A DNA stretch of 64,000 bases from Polaromonas sp. (GCA_013297865.1 JAAFIP010000007.1:186001-250000); one strand, 5' to 3'. Numbered from the stretch's first letter, positions 1-8,920 are shown. The notes: generated by a model from the sequence alone, not told the origin. Numbers and translations are program-made.

Positions 1-721
1 TGTGGCGGGTGTTGATGCCCATCGCCTCGGCGGCAATCTCGTCATCGCGAATCGCCATCCAAGCGCGGCCAATGCGCGAGTCCTGCAGCCGATAGCAGAC
101 CATCACCGTCAGCAGCATCAGCACCAGAAACAGGTAATAGTACAAAGTGACCGAAGACAGGGTGTAGCCGCCCAGCTGCAGAGGTTTGCCCAAGTCCACG
201 CCCATAAAACGGATGGAGTCAATTTGTCCCAAGCCCCGGGCACCGTTGGTGATGTTGATAGGGTGCCCCAGGTTATTGATCAAGATGCGCACGATCTCCC
301 CAAAGCCCAGGGTCACAATGGCCAGATAGTCACCCCGCAGCTTCAGTGTGGGCGCACCCAGCACCACGCCAAACAGCGCTGCCAACAAGGCAGCCAGCGC
401 CATAATGACCCACCAGGGCGTATGTAGGCCTGTCGGAAAAGCCGCAGCCAGCGTGGCAAATTGTTCCAGTAGATGCGGCGAGCCCAGCAAGGCAAACAGA
501 TAGGCCCCCACTGCATAAAAAGCCACATAACCCAGGTCCAGAAGCCCGGCGTAGCCCACCACAATGTTCATGCCCAGCGCCATCAGGATATACAGCAGAC
601 AGGTGTCCGCAATACGCACCCAATGGTCGCCCATGCTTTGCAGTAGTAGGGGCAACAGCAGCAGACTGATCAGAACAGTCAGTCGTTGGATTGCAGGCTG
701 TTGAAAAATGGAATATGGCAT
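1..721 (-). CDS. livM: Branched-chain amino acid ABC transporter permease LivM (3' part beyond window)
   Basis: Inner-membrane permease of a high-affinity leucine/isoleucine/valine-type ABC importer. The visible 240 codons begin MPYSIFQQPAIQRL and contain alternating hydrophobic membrane segments and the LivM family stretch GMNIVVGYAGLLDLGYVAF, followed by LRGDYLAIVTLGFGEIVRI (the cytoplasmic coupling region) and GRAWMAIRDDEIAAEAMGI. The gene runs off the left edge, so the C-terminus is missing. The ATG at 721 is chosen because the family N-terminus starts there; no strong ribosome site precedes it. Usually livH lies directly upstream of livM in Burkholderiales. Here the upstream side holds a dispersed repeat and an endoglucanase remnant instead, so livH, if present, must be elsewhere. 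Downstream livG/livF may lie outside the window. Family assignment is firm; the exact substrate is inferred. Confidence 0.9.
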   Translation of the reverse strand, partial: MPYSIFQQPAIQRLTVLISLLLLPLLLQSMGDHWVRIADTCLLYILMALGMNIVVGYAGLLDLGYVAFYAVGAYLFALLGSPHLLEQFATLAAAFPTGLHTPWWVIMALAALLAALFGVVLGAPTLKLRGDYLAIVTLGFGEIVRILINNLGHPINITNGARGLGQIDSIRFMGVDLGKPLQLGGYTLSSVTLYYYLFLVLMLLTVMVCYRLQDSRIGRAWMAIRDDEIAAEAMGINTRH

Positions 722-771
722 TGGTCAAGCCAGCATAGCAGATACTCCAGGCAACTGCGGCAATAGTAGAC

Positions 772-820
772 GCTATATTTTTAATAGCTGCTCCCGCGAT
801 ATTCTATTGGCCTGCAGGCT
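772..820 (+). repeat. 48-bp dispersed repeat, copy 1
   Basis: First of 13 copies of a dispersed element. It has GCTA...TAGC hairpin arms, then the core GCTCCCGCGATATTCTATTG, then CCTGCAGGCT. It is intergenic, upstream of livM on the other strand. Confidence 0.9.
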
Positions 821-929
821 TAAATCATCTATTTCCTGGAGCTCATTCGTAAAACTGGGGTTCTGCGCGGGTTCTCGGTGTTTTGCTGCCCGGCATCCAT
901 GCGTTAGCAGCCTGTTTTGGGGTGTCTTC

Positions 930-1070
930 GGCTTTATTAAAAATAGCCGTTACACGCATATCAACGGGACCAAGTGTTGCGAAGGTGCTGTATGAAATAC
1001 CCCAGGTGCCATCGCTCGGTGCCTCAAAGATATTTCCAAAATTCAAACAAGCAGCGAGTTTGCCAGCCAT
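930..1070 (-). pseudogene. Decayed fragment of a GH5 endoglucanase
   Basis: On the minus strand, codons from 1070 read MAGKLAACLNFGNIFEAPSD and then GTWGI. This matches the N-terminal part of the intact neighbouring GH5 protein (MAKRLGRGVNLGNVFEAPTD, then GAWGI). The resemblance is clear for about 25 residues and then fades to a short stretch reading VDMRVTAIF; no catalytic region follows. An upstream in-frame stretch (FSRAAAT) also resembles the linker of the intact protein. It is best read as a relic of a second endoglucanase copy or of a partial duplication, not as a gene. The rest of 722-1175 holds repeat copy 1 and nothing else recognisable. Confidence 0.6.
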
Positions 1071-1175
1071 GGTTGCTGCAGCTCTCGAAAAGCCCGGTAA
1101 AACAGCGTTATAAAAATAACGTTGGTAAACTTAATCGCACGGCAGCATTCACCGACAGAGAATGTCTATGCATAG

Positions 1176-2366
1176 TTATTGCGCTGGAATGAGCGAGCGC
1201 CACAGCGCTTCGCGAGGCTTACCGGACGTCAGGTCATAGATACCAAATCCTGACGCGAGCTCCCAGTAAGCCCAGCTCATGTTCCTGCGTTCCATTTCTT
1301 CACGCATGAAGACATTGAAATTCACCCGTTGCTTGGTGACTTCGTCGGTGTGATTTTTATGCGCATAGGCTCCAAATTCACCGACATAGATTGGGTACTT
1401 GTTTTGTTGCGACCAAGTATGTGCCTTATCCAGGATGCTAACAATCTGCCGCTTTTGAGAGTCGCTGCAACAAGTCTGGCCGATTGGTTTGCGTGGGTTC
1501 GTCCACTCGGCACCTTGGTGTGTAAAGTTGAACGGCTCGTATTGATGAACCGTGACGATCAAATGAGGATCGTTTGGCAAGCGCAATTGATTCAGCCAGT
1601 AGGCGTTGTTCCAATGCGTGGGGCCTACGACAACAATCCGCTCTGGATTGGTGGCGCGCACCTGAGCTATTGCATGCGCCATCAAGTTGTTCCACGCATC
1701 GCTGTTGCCAGAGGGCGTTTGCCCAGTTTGCATACGGCCATGCGGCTCGTTGTACAACTCAAACACCAGTTGATCATTCGGGTAGTCTTTGAATGTTTGG
1801 GCGATTTGCTGCCAGAGCATCACAAACCTCACCTGCACCAAGTCGTCTGGCACGGCAGCCTCGCCGTTATCTAACTTGTCACCATCCAGCTGACGATAGT
1901 GATGCACATTGAGCATCACTATCAGGCCTTGTGCAATGAGACCATCGACTGTAGCTTTGACTTGCGCCATGAACGCGGGATTGATGGTGTAGGGAGGGCG
2001 CGCCATCGCATGGTTACTCCAACGCACAGGCACGCGCACATGTTGAAAACCAAGACTCTTGGCAACTTTGGTCAGCTCCGGCGTTTTCTGAAAGCCGATT
2101 CCCCATGCACCGTCGGTTGGCGCTTCAAACACATTGCCGAGGTTAACCCCTCGACCAAGTCGCTTTGCCATGGCGTACGCTTGCGGCGAGGCACCGGGTG
2201 CGGAGCCTGACGCCACTCGCGGTAAGCTGTTTAAGGACGCAAGCCCTTGATCTGATGTTGCCGAGTCCGCACTGGGCGCAGGAGTGCCACATGCAGTCAG
2301 AATCAACGCACTCACAACTGTCAGTAATTGGGTCAACCATGAATGCCGAGCACTCGCATTGTTCAT
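1176..2366 (-). CDS. GH5 family endoglucanase (cellulase), lipoprotein
   Basis: Secreted glycoside hydrolase family 5 enzyme predicted to cleave beta-1,4-glucan chains. The 396-residue protein starts MNNASARHSW; the ATG at 2366 is preferred over an upstream start because GAGGA precedes it at good spacing. A signal peptide ends in the lipobox LTAC, so Cys26 should be lipidated and the enzyme anchored to a membrane. GH5 hallmarks are present: the acid/base Glu207 in FELYNEPHG, the HQYEPFNF strand around residue 274, and the nucleophile Glu330 in YVGEFGAYA. A low-complexity Ala/Ser/Pro linker spans residues 27-60. It stands alone between a decayed relative and glmS. The type II secretion locus 12 kb away could export it to the cell surface, but that is inference. 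Substrate specificity beyond beta-glucan cannot be read from the sequence. Confidence 0.88.
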   Translation of the reverse strand: MNNASARHSWLTQLLTVVSALILTACGTPAPSADSATSDQGLASLNSLPRVASGSAPGASPQAYAMAKRLGRGVNLGNVFEAPTDGAWGIGFQKTPELTKVAKSLGFQHVRVPVRWSNHAMARPPYTINPAFMAQVKATVDGLIAQGLIVMLNVHHYRQLDGDKLDNGEAAVPDDLVQVRFVMLWQQIAQTFKDYPNDQLVFELYNEPHGRMQTGQTPSGNSDAWNNLMAHAIAQVRATNPERIVVVGPTHWNNAYWLNQLRLPNDPHLIVTVHQYEPFNFTHQGAEWTNPRKPIGQTCCSDSQKRQIVSILDKAHTWSQQNKYPIYVGEFGAYAHKNHTDEVTKQRVNFNVFMREEMERRNMSWAYWELASGFGIYDLTSGKPREALWRSLIPAQ

Positions 2367-2432
2367 CGTGAATTCCTCATACTCTGCACCCAAGTGGCAA
2401 TGGTCTTAATCAGTTAGCTCGGATGCTCACTT

Positions 2433-4340
2433 TCACTCTACAGTAACAGACTTGGCCAGATTCCGAGGTTTGTCCACATCTGTCCCTCGCGCACAGGCAG
2501 TGTGGTAGCTCAGCAGTTGCAGGGGTACGACGTGCAGCAGGGGTGACAGTGCGCCATAGTGTTCGGGCATGCGGATCACGTGGATGCCCTCGGCGTTGTC
2601 GATTTTGGTGTCGGCATCGGCCAGCACATACAGCACGCCGCCGCGGGCGCGCACTTCCTGCATATTGCTTTTGAGTTTTTCGAGCAGGGCGTCGTTGGGC
2701 GCGACGGTCACCACAGGCATTTCGCTGGTCACCAGAGCCAGCGGGCCGTGCTTGAGCTCGCCTGCAGCGTAAGCCTCAGCGTGGATGTAGGTGATCTCCT
2801 TGAGCTTGAGCGCACCTTCCAGGGCGATGGGGTAGTGCAGGCCGCGGCCGAGGAACAGGGCGTTTTCATATTTGGCGAAGTTGTCGGCCCAGGCGATAAT
2901 CTGCGGCTCCAGCGCCAACACGCTTTGCAGCGCCACCGGCAGGTGGCGCATCTCGGCCAGGTAGGCGGCTTCCTGAGCGTCACTGAGACGCCCCTTGGTT
3001 TGCGCAATCGCCAGGGTCAGCAGGAACAGGCCTGCCAGCTGGGTGGTGAAAGCCTTGGTGGACGCCACGCCAATCTCCACGCCCGCGCGCGTGATGTAGG
3101 CGTGCTTGCATTCGCGCACCATGGCGCTGGTGGCCACGTTGCAGATCGTCAGCGTCTGCTCCATGCCCAGGCTGCGCGCGTGTTTGAGCGCGGCCAGGGT
3201 GTCGGCAGTTTCGCCCGATTGGGTGATGGTGACGACCAGGGACTTGGGGTTGGGCACCGAGTCGCGGTAGCGGTACTCGCTGGCGATCTCGACCTGGCAG
3301 GGGATCTTGGCAATCGACTCGATCCAGTATTTGGCGGTGCAGCCGCTGTAGTAGCTGGTGCCGCAGGCCAGGATCAGCACGTTGTCGATGTCTTTGAAGG
3401 TGCTGTAGGCGCCGTCGCCAAACAGCTCGGGCGTGATGCTGACCACGCCTTCCAGCGTGTCGCCAATGGCACGCGGCTGCTCGAAGATTTCTTTTTGCAT
3501 GTAGTGGCGGTAGGGGCCCAGCTCGGCAGCGCCGCTGTGGGCCTGCACGGTTTTGACCTCGCGGTCCATGTGCTTGCCTTGGGCGTCTTCGATCCAATAC
3601 TTGCCTAGCTGCAGGTCCACCACATCGCCTTCGGCAAGATACACGATCTGGTCCGTCACGCCGGCCAGGGCCATGGCATCGCTGGCCAGAAAATTCTCAT
3701 CAGCCTGGGCGCTGCCATTGGCTTTGGCGCCCACGCCCAAAATCAGCGGCGAGCCCGCCCGCGCGCCCACCACGCGGTGCGGCTCGTCCTTGTGGAACAC
3801 GCCCAGCGCATAGGCACCGTGCAGCTGTTTGAGGGCTGCTTTGACCGCCTCAAAAATATCGCCGTCATACAGGCTATCCACCAGGTGCGCGATGACTTCG
3901 GTGTCGGTCTGGCTGACAAACACATAGCCCTTGGCTTGCAGATCAACGCGCAGCTGTTCGTGGTTTTCGATAATGCCGTTGTGCACCAGAGCCACCTTGC
4001 CGGGCTTGTTGCCCGCCTCGCCGCTGCCGTGGCTGAAGTGGGGGTGTGCGTTGTGCACTGCAGGCGCGCCGTGGGTGGCCCAGCGGGTGTGGGCGATGCC
4101 GGTGTGGCCTTCAAAAGGCGTGCCTGCGGTTTTGTCAGCGGCAATTTGCGCGTCCAGCTCGGCCACGCGGCTGGTGGTGCGCGCGCGCTTGAGGCCGCCA
4201 GAGCCCGACGCAGCGCCCTGCGGCAGCGCGTGGATAGCCACGCCACAGGAGTCATAGCCGCGGTACTCCAGCCGCTGCAGGCCCTGCACGAGGACGGGGA
4301 CGATGTTGCGATGCGAAACTGCGCCGACGATGCCACACAT
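2433..4340 (-). CDS. glmS: Glutamine-fructose-6-phosphate aminotransferase (isomerizing)
   Basis: Cytosolic enzyme that makes glucosamine-6-phosphate from fructose-6-phosphate and glutamine, the first step towards UDP-GlcNAc for peptidoglycan and LPS. The 635-residue protein begins MCGIVGAV, so processing exposes Cys2, the glutaminase nucleophile. The N-terminal amidotransferase domain shows HTRWATHG and HNGIIENH. Two SIS isomerase domains follow ([39 protein letters not shown]) and the C-terminus ends [15 protein letters not shown], typical of the family. An extra segment of about 25 residues near residue 50 ([17 protein letters not shown]) lengthens the first domain relative to the 609-residue E. 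coli enzyme. The pathway partner glmU lies 2.3 kb upstream on the same strand but is separated by regulators. No glmS ribozyme-like structure was recognised in the 136-bp leader. Confidence 0.97.
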   Translation of the reverse strand: MCGIVGAVSHRNIVPVLVQGLQRLEYRGYDSCGVAIHALPQGAASGSGGLKRARTTSRVAELDAQIAADKTAGTPFEGHTGIAHTRWATHGAPAVHNAHPHFSHGSGEAGNKPGKVALVHNGIIENHEQLRVDLQAKGYVFVSQTDTEVIAHLVDSLYDGDIFEAVKAALKQLHGAYALGVFHKDEPHRVVGARAGSPLILGVGAKANGSAQADENFLASDAMALAGVTDQIVYLAEGDVVDLQLGKYWIEDAQGKHMDREVKTVQAHSGAAELGPYRHYMQKEIFEQPRAIGDTLEGVVSITPELFGDGAYSTFKDIDNVLILACGTSYYSGCTAKYWIESIAKIPCQVEIASEYRYRDSVPNPKSLVVTITQSGETADTLAALKHARSLGMEQTLTICNVATSAMVRECKHAYITRAGVEIGVASTKAFTTQLAGLFLLTLAIAQTKGRLSDAQEAAYLAEMRHLPVALQSVLALEPQIIAWADNFAKYENALFLGRGLHYPIALEGALKLKEITYIHAEAYAAGELKHGPLALVTSEMPVVTVAPNDALLEKLKSNMQEVRARGGVLYVLADADTKIDNAEGIHVIRMPEHYGALSPLLHVVPLQLLSYHTACARGTDVDKPRNLAKSVTVE

Positions 4341-4417
4341 GGTAGGGGTCCTTTCAATCTGATGGAGCAGATGGTAGGGGAGTTGAAAAATAATAAGTGA
4401 TCTAAATCCAAACGAAT

Positions 4418-4462
4418 ATGAATTTTAATTTCATGAAAAATACAATTAATACGAAAATTTCA
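4418..4462. promoter_or_regulatory. AT-rich divergent control region between glmS and the lrp-type gene
   Basis: The 136 bp between the divergent starts of glmS and the regulator gene are strikingly AT-rich in a GC-rich genome. They contain near-palindromic ATGAATTTTAATTTCAT at 4418-4434 and a related half-site GAAAATTTCAT at 4452-4462. Such AT-rich imperfect dyads suit an Lrp/AsnC protein acting on its own promoter. This is inference; no footprint-like signature can be proved. Confidence 0.4.
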
Positions 4463-4476
4463 TAAAATACATAAAT

Positions 4477-4971
4477 ATGGAATTTAATAACCAGAATTTG
4501 GAGCTTGACACCGTTGACTTGCGCATCCTGGACCTGCTGCAAACCGACGCACGGATCAGCAATCAGGACCTGGCCGCGCAGGTTCATGTGTCTGCGCCCA
4601 CCTGTCTGCGCAGAGTCAAGCGCCTGACGGACTTGGGCGTGATTGAGCGGCATATCGCCGTGCTCAGCCCAGACCGGCTCAAGCCGCTGCTGGGCTGCGG
4701 GCTGACCGCGATTGTCGAGGTGACACTGACGCAGCAGGACGCGCAGACCCTGCAGACTTTCGAAGCGCGCATGGCCCCCGAGAGCGCGGTGCAGCAGTGC
4801 TACCGCGTAAGCCCGGGGCCGGACTTTGTGCTGGTCGTGCAGGTGCGCGATATGGATGCGTATCTGGCCTTGGTGCAGCGCGTGTTCACACAGGATGCAC
4901 AAGTACGCAACGTGAAGGCATATTTCAGCGTGGCGCGGACCAAGTTTGCACCGCAGGTGGTGCTGAAGTAA
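4477..4971 (+). CDS. Lrp/AsnC family transcriptional regulator
   Basis: Feast/famine-type DNA-binding regulator of 164 residues, the usual length. The N-terminal winged helix-turn-helix reads LDLLQTDARISNQDLAAQVH followed by SAPTCLRRVKRLTDLGVIERH. The C-terminal RAM (ligand-binding, oligomerising) domain spans about residues 75-155, with a beta strand TAIVEVTLTQ and the turn RVSPGPDFVLVVQVRDMDAY, where Lrp proteins have a G-x-x-D motif. It is divergent from glmS and convergent with the BLUF gene, 44 bp between stops. The AT-rich upstream region with dyad symmetry suggests autoregulation. The effector amino acid and target genes cannot be told from sequence; the start ATG at 4477 has no clear ribosome site, and a slightly shorter product is possible. 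Confidence 0.9.
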   Translation: MEFNNQNLELDTVDLRILDLLQTDARISNQDLAAQVHVSAPTCLRRVKRLTDLGVIERHIAVLSPDRLKPLLGCGLTAIVEVTLTQQDAQTLQTFEARMAPESAVQQCYRVSPGPDFVLVVQVRDMDAYLALVQRVFTQDAQVRNVKAYFSVARTKFAPQVVLK

Positions 4972-5015
4972 GCGGCCTGTCCCTTTGTGGACTGCCCAAG
5001 CAGGCCCGCTCAGCC

Positions 5016-5528
5016 TCAGGCCCTGGCAGCCATCAGCCCCGCGCTGCGCATGACGGGGGCGTAGGCGCTGGCGTATTCGGGGTCAATCAAAATGCACAGC
5101 GCCGACATGGCGCCCGCCCACGGGCTGGGCAGACCATCGGGCTTGTGGGCCAGCTCACGTGCGTTGTGCACAATCGCCAGCATCTCGCTGCGGCTGGCAT
5201 AGCGCATGCTCCAGTCAGGAAACAGGCGCTGCTCCTGATAATTGCGGTGCAGCAGCTCTACGATGCAGTGGTGCCGTGGGTCTTGCTGGATGCGCTTCCA
5301 CAGCGCGCGCACCGTGTCGTACTCGCCTTCCAGCCACTGCACCACCAGGCCGTGGTCCATCATCATCATGCCAGTGATGCGCTGCGCGGCGTTGTGCTGT
5401 TGTGCATGCGCCACCAGGCCCTGCGCCTCCTGTGCAGTCAGGGGCTTTTTGAGCACGCTGCAGTAAGCCAGCTGGTACAAGCCAGAGGAGATGGTGAAAG
5501 TGCTCGATTGAGTCTTGTCCATAGGCAT
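5016..5528 (-). CDS. BLUF-domain blue-light sensor protein
   Basis: FAD-binding photoreceptor of 170 residues. Residues 17-110 form a BLUF domain with the key photocycle residues in place: Tyr22 in LAYCS, Asn46 in HNAAQRITG, Gln64 in VVQWLEGEYDTV and the neighbouring Trp65. The sequence RITGMMMMDHG is the family's second strand region. The C-terminal 55 residues are a short extension with no enzymatic output domain, so signalling would go through a partner protein. It lies tail-to-tail with the Lrp-type gene and shares orientation with the Crp/Fnr gene 105 bp upstream. Either Met1 or Met3 could be the start. Blue-light sensing is well supported by the residues; what it controls is unknown. 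Confidence 0.9.
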   Translation of the reverse strand: MPMDKTQSSTFTISSGLYQLAYCSVLKKPLTAQEAQGLVAHAQQHNAAQRITGMMMMDHGLVVQWLEGEYDTVRALWKRIQQDPRHHCIVELLHRNYQEQRLFPDWSMRYASRSEMLAIVHNARELAHKPDGLPSPWAGAMSALCILIDPEYASAYAPVMRSAGLMAARA

Positions 5529-5633
5529 ACCACGTGATGGTGCCCTTATGCACGACGCATGCGGGGCTATGAAATATGTCGATGGATTGTGGCGCGGGTA
5601 CCGCGACCAAGCAATAATACTTTTAGACTATTT

Positions 5634-6362
5634 TTAGTTGCCGGCGGCTTCTGCCAGCAGCGCCACCGTGGAGCTGATCGTGATGCGGCCATAGCCTTGG
5701 GAAATGGCGCCCGCTTCGGCCAGGGCTTTGAGCTGGCCTGCCAAGGTCTGGCGTGTCATGCCCAGCATGGAGGCCAGTGCGTCGTGCGAGATGTCGAGGT
5801 CCTTGCGCACCGGGCCAGAGCGGATGTCATCATCGCAGGCCAGCAGCACCAGGCGGCGCGCGGTGCGCGTGCGGGCAGAGCGCATGGCGAAGTCTTCCAC
5901 CAGGCTCAGCAGCAGTCGCGTGCGCGTGCTCATCAGCTCGGCCATATGGCCTGCAAAGTCTGCGTCCTGCATCAGCCGGGCAAAGACCTCGGGCTCGACC
6001 ATCAGTACTTCGGACACGCCCACGCTGCGTACATCGCGCGCATGGGACTGTCCGTCCATCAGGGCCAGCTCGCCAAACCATTGGCCGGGTTTGACAAAAC
6101 TCAAAATCGCCTCGCGACCGCTGGCATGGGTGGAGGACACTTTCAGCGAACCTTCCAGCAGCACCATCAAGCCATCGCGGCGCTTGCGCACAGCCTGGCC
6201 CTGGCCCATGGCCAGCTGGCCATCGCGCAGCACGATGCGCCGTGACGAGGCGATCAGTGCGTTTTGCAGTGCCAGACTGAGACTGCTGAACCAGCGGTTC
6301 TGGGTCACTGCCTGGGGCAGGTTGGCTAGGGCGGGGTTGGACAGGGGCTGCATGGTTCGCAT
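5634..6362 (-). CDS. Crp/Fnr family transcriptional regulator
   Basis: Transcription factor of 242 residues from the chosen start (MRTMQPLSNPALANL). A cyclic-nucleotide-binding-like beta-roll spans about residues 25-145 (LLEGSLKVSST, GQWFGELALMDG). A C-terminal Crp-type winged helix follows, with recognition-helix region SHDALASMLGMTRQTLAGQL. The sensor pocket GELALMDGQSHARDV resembles cAMP-type pockets (GELAL...R) but differs at some positions, so the ligand is uncertain. No cluster of N-terminal cysteines is present, so this is not an oxygen-sensing Fnr. The open frame continues 52 codons upstream without family similarity, so an internal Met is preferred; neither candidate start has a strong ribosome site. 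It sits between the BLUF gene and glmU on the same strand. Confidence 0.85.
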   Translation of the reverse strand: MRTMQPLSNPALANLPQAVTQNRWFSSLSLALQNALIASSRRIVLRDGQLAMGQGQAVRKRRDGLMVLLEGSLKVSSTHASGREAILSFVKPGQWFGELALMDGQSHARDVRSVGVSEVLMVEPEVFARLMQDADFAGHMAELMSTRTRLLLSLVEDFAMRSARTRTARRLVLLACDDDIRSGPVRKDLDISHDALASMLGMTRQTLAGQLKALAEAGAISQGYGRITISSTVALLAEAAGN

Positions 6363-6601
6363 CGGCAATCTTTGTATCTCGCACGCCAGGGCGTGCTCTC
6401 TGCTGCGCGCGGATAACCCAGTTACCAGCGCATTGGCTGGCAATAGTAGCCCTGGATGCAGGCCCTGCAGGCCCATGGGGGCCGAAAGCCGGCTCAGGAA
6501 ACGCCAGAACAGAAGCATTTGGCGATGCTGTTGCTAAAACCCAAGCCCAATAGTTGGATTTATGACAAAGTAATGTCTAACTGAATACTATATATTTACT
6601 G

Positions 6602-7999
6602 TCAATCTTTTGTTTTCACGGGGCGTTTCCAGCCCGCTAGCGTGGCCTGCTTGCCGCGCGCGATGCTCAGCGCGCCAGCCGGGGTGTTTTTGGTGATGGT
6701 AGAGCCGCCGCCCACCGTGCCGCCCGCACCAATGGTGACCGGTGCTACCAGCACGCAGTTGCTGCCTATGTGCACATCGGCCTCGATCACGGTGCGGTGT
6801 TTGTTGGCGCCATCGTAGTTGGCGGTGATGCTGCCTGCGCCGTAGTTGACCCGCTCACCCACTGTAGCATCGCCCAGATAGGCCAGGTGGTTGGCTTTGG
6901 CGCCGTGGGCCAGGGTGGAGTTTTTGACCTCGACAAAATTGCCAATATGCACCTCGTTGCCCAGCTGCGCGCCGGGGCGCAGGCGCGCAAAAGGGCCTAC
7001 CAACGCGCCCGCACCGACCGACACGCCCAGCTTCTCGCCGTCAATATGCGTGAACGGGTGGATCACCGCACCTGCAGCAATAGTGCAGTTGGCAATGTGG
7101 CAGTGGGCACCGATCTGCACATCGTCGCCCAGGCTGACACGGCCTTCAAACACGCAGCCCACGTCGATGCTCACATCCTGGCCGCACTGCAGGCTGCCGC
7201 GCAGGTCAAAGCGCGCGGCGTCCGTCAGGCGCACGCCTTGCTCCATCAGCGCATAGGCCTGGCGCTTTTGGTACTGGCGCTCCAGCTCCTGCAACTGCAC
7301 GGGGCTGTTCACGCCTGCCACCTGCACACCATCAGTGGTTTTCACCGCCACGCAGCCGGTGCCGTCCTGCACCGCCATCTGCACAATATCGGTCAGGTAA
7401 TACTCTTTTTGCGAGTTGTGGTTCTGCAGCTGACCCAGCCAGCGCTTGAGCTGCGCAGTGGGCGCGGCCAGCACGCCGCTGTACCACTCGGTCAGCAAGC
7501 GCTGCTCGGGCGTGGCGTCCTTGTGTTCCACAATGGCCTGCACCGCGTCGCCTGCGCGCACGATGCGGCCATAGCCCGTGGGGTCGCCGTATTCCACCGT
7601 CAGCAGGGCCAGGCGTTGGCCAGCGCAGGCCTGGACCAGCGCCTGCAGGCTGGCAGCCTCAATCAGCGGCACATCGCCGTTGAGCACCAGGGTGATGCCC
7701 TCGTTGCCCAGCACGGGCACGGCCTGCTGCACGGCATGGCCTGTGCCCAGCTGCGGCTCCTGTGTGACAAATTGAAAAGCCAGATCGGGCAGGGCCTTGT
7801 GCATTGATGCGCACGCTGCCTTGACGTGTTCGCCGCCATGGCCTGTGACGGTAATCAGGCTGCGCGGCTTTAGCGCAGCGGCAGTGTCAACTACATGCTG
7901 CAGCAAAGCGCGCCCGGCCAACTTGTGCAACACTTTGGGCAGTTTACTTTTCATGCGGGTGCCTTTGCCCGCAGCCATGATGACAATATCCAGAACCAT
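6602..7999 (-). CDS. glmU: Bifunctional GlcNAc-1-P uridyltransferase / GlcN-1-P acetyltransferase
   Basis: Makes UDP-N-acetylglucosamine in two steps: acetylation of glucosamine-1-phosphate in the C-terminal domain and uridylyl transfer in the N-terminal domain. The 465-residue protein has the nucleotidyltransferase signature MAAGKGTRMKSKLPKVLHKL near the start and VLNGDVPLI further on. A left-handed beta-helix of hexapeptide repeats fills about residues 255-440, including FVEVKNSTLAHGAKANHLAY and NYDGANKHRT, which carry acetyltransferase site residues. Length matches the family (E. coli 456). GGAG lies 7 nt before the ATG. It acts downstream of glmS, which lies 2.3 kb away on the same strand. 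Its 5' end overlaps the plausible start of the divergent lipoprotein gene by about 20 bp. Confidence 0.97.
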   Translation of the reverse strand: MVLDIVIMAAGKGTRMKSKLPKVLHKLAGRALLQHVVDTAAALKPRSLITVTGHGGEHVKAACASMHKALPDLAFQFVTQEPQLGTGHAVQQAVPVLGNEGITLVLNGDVPLIEAASLQALVQACAGQRLALLTVEYGDPTGYGRIVRAGDAVQAIVEHKDATPEQRLLTEWYSGVLAAPTAQLKRWLGQLQNHNSQKEYYLTDIVQMAVQDGTGCVAVKTTDGVQVAGVNSPVQLQELERQYQKRQAYALMEQGVRLTDAARFDLRGSLQCGQDVSIDVGCVFEGRVSLGDDVQIGAHCHIANCTIAAGAVIHPFTHIDGEKLGVSVGAGALVGPFARLRPGAQLGNEVHIGNFVEVKNSTLAHGAKANHLAYLGDATVGERVNYGAGSITANYDGANKHRTVIEADVHIGSNCVLVAPVTIGAGGTVGGGSTITKNTPAGALSIARGKQATLAGWKRPVKTKD

Positions 8000-8861
8000 A
8001 GATTCACTCCGTCGCTATATGCTGATTATGCTGGCTGTTGCGCTGCTGACCGCATGCAGCGCCATCAAACTGGCCTACAACCAGGCGCCCGACCTGACCT
8101 ACTGGTGGATCGACGGCTATCTGGATCTCAATGAGCAGCAGACACCCAGGGTGCGCGAGGAGCTGGCCCGGCTGTTTGCCTGGCACCGCTCCAGCGAGCT
8201 GCCCAAAACCGCCAGCCTGCTGCAAAAAGCGCAAACCCAGCTCCTTGGCAACGTGAGTCCGGCGGCAGTGTGCTCAGTCTACGACGATGTGCGTGGTCTG
8301 TACGAGGCGGTGCTCGACAGGGCTTTGCCCCCTGCAGCAGATATCGCGGTGACGGTGACGCCGGAGCAGCTGGTGCATCTGCAGCGCAAATACACCAAAA
8401 ACAACGAAGAGTATGCGCGCGACTACCTGCAGGGCAGCGACAGTGAACGTGCCTCCAAGCGATTGAAAAGCGCAGTGCAGCGCAGCGAGATGATCTACGG
8501 CAAGCTCGAGGAGGCGCAGATCACAGCGATCAAGGCAGCCATTCAGAAGTCAGGCTTCAACGCCGCTCTGGGCATGAAAGAGCGCGAGCGCAGGCAAAAA
8601 GAGGCGCTGGAGATGCTGGCCCAGCTGGGCAAAACCCGCGCCACACCCCAGGCTGCGCTGGCCGCTCTGCGCAGCTACGCCCAGCGCAGCACCAGCTCGC
8701 CCGACCCAGCCTACCGCGCCTATGCCGAGCAGATGACCCGCGAGGCCTGTGAGTCCTTTGCAACCGTCCATGCCAGCACTACACCCGAGCAGCGCGCCAA
8801 AGCGGTGCAGACTTTCAAAGCCTATGAAAGCGACCTGAGGGTGCTGGCCGGGCAGAAGTAA
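7980..8861 (+). CDS. DUF6279 family lipoprotein
   Basis: Predicted lipoprotein of unknown function, about 293 residues. The signal peptide (RTIDSLRRYMLIMLAVALL) ends in lipobox LTACS, followed by IKLAYNQAPDLTYWWIDGYL, the opening typical of this proteobacterial family. The rest is helical and charged (KERERRQKEALEMLAQL). The start is uncertain: ATG at 7980 keeps the two arginines needed before the hydrophobic core but overlaps the glmU start region on the other strand. ATG at 8019 avoids the overlap but leaves an almost uncharged signal peptide. No clear ribosome site precedes either. Repeat copy 2 follows directly after the stop. Function unknown. Confidence 0.8.
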   Translation: MTISRTIDSLRRYMLIMLAVALLTACSAIKLAYNQAPDLTYWWIDGYLDLNEQQTPRVREELARLFAWHRSSELPKTASLLQKAQTQLLGNVSPAAVCSVYDDVRGLYEAVLDRALPPAADIAVTVTPEQLVHLQRKYTKNNEEYARDYLQGSDSERASKRLKSAVQRSEMIYGKLEEAQITAIKAAIQKSGFNAALGMKERERRQKEALEMLAQLGKTRATPQAALAALRSYAQRSTSSPDPAYRAYAEQMTREACESFATVHASTTPEQRAKAVQTFKAYESDLRVLAGQK

Positions 8862-8862
8862 T

Positions 8863-8911
8863 GCTATTTATTTTATAGCTGCTCCCGCGATATTCTATTG
8901 GCCTGGAGGCC
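8863..8911 (+). repeat. 48-bp dispersed repeat, copy 2
   Basis: Complete copy with GCTA...TAGC arms, core and GGCCTGGAGGCC end. It fills the space between the convergent stops of the DUF6279 and OsmC genes, starting 2 bp after the first stop; here it could act as a transcription barrier, which is inference. Confidence 0.92.
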
Positions 8912-8920
8912 GAAAACCCT

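Noticed and set aside
4341-4476. glmS ribozyme or riboswitch upstream of glmS
   Set aside because: The leader is short and AT-rich without a recognisable ribozyme core; that class is known mainly from Gram-positive bacteria.
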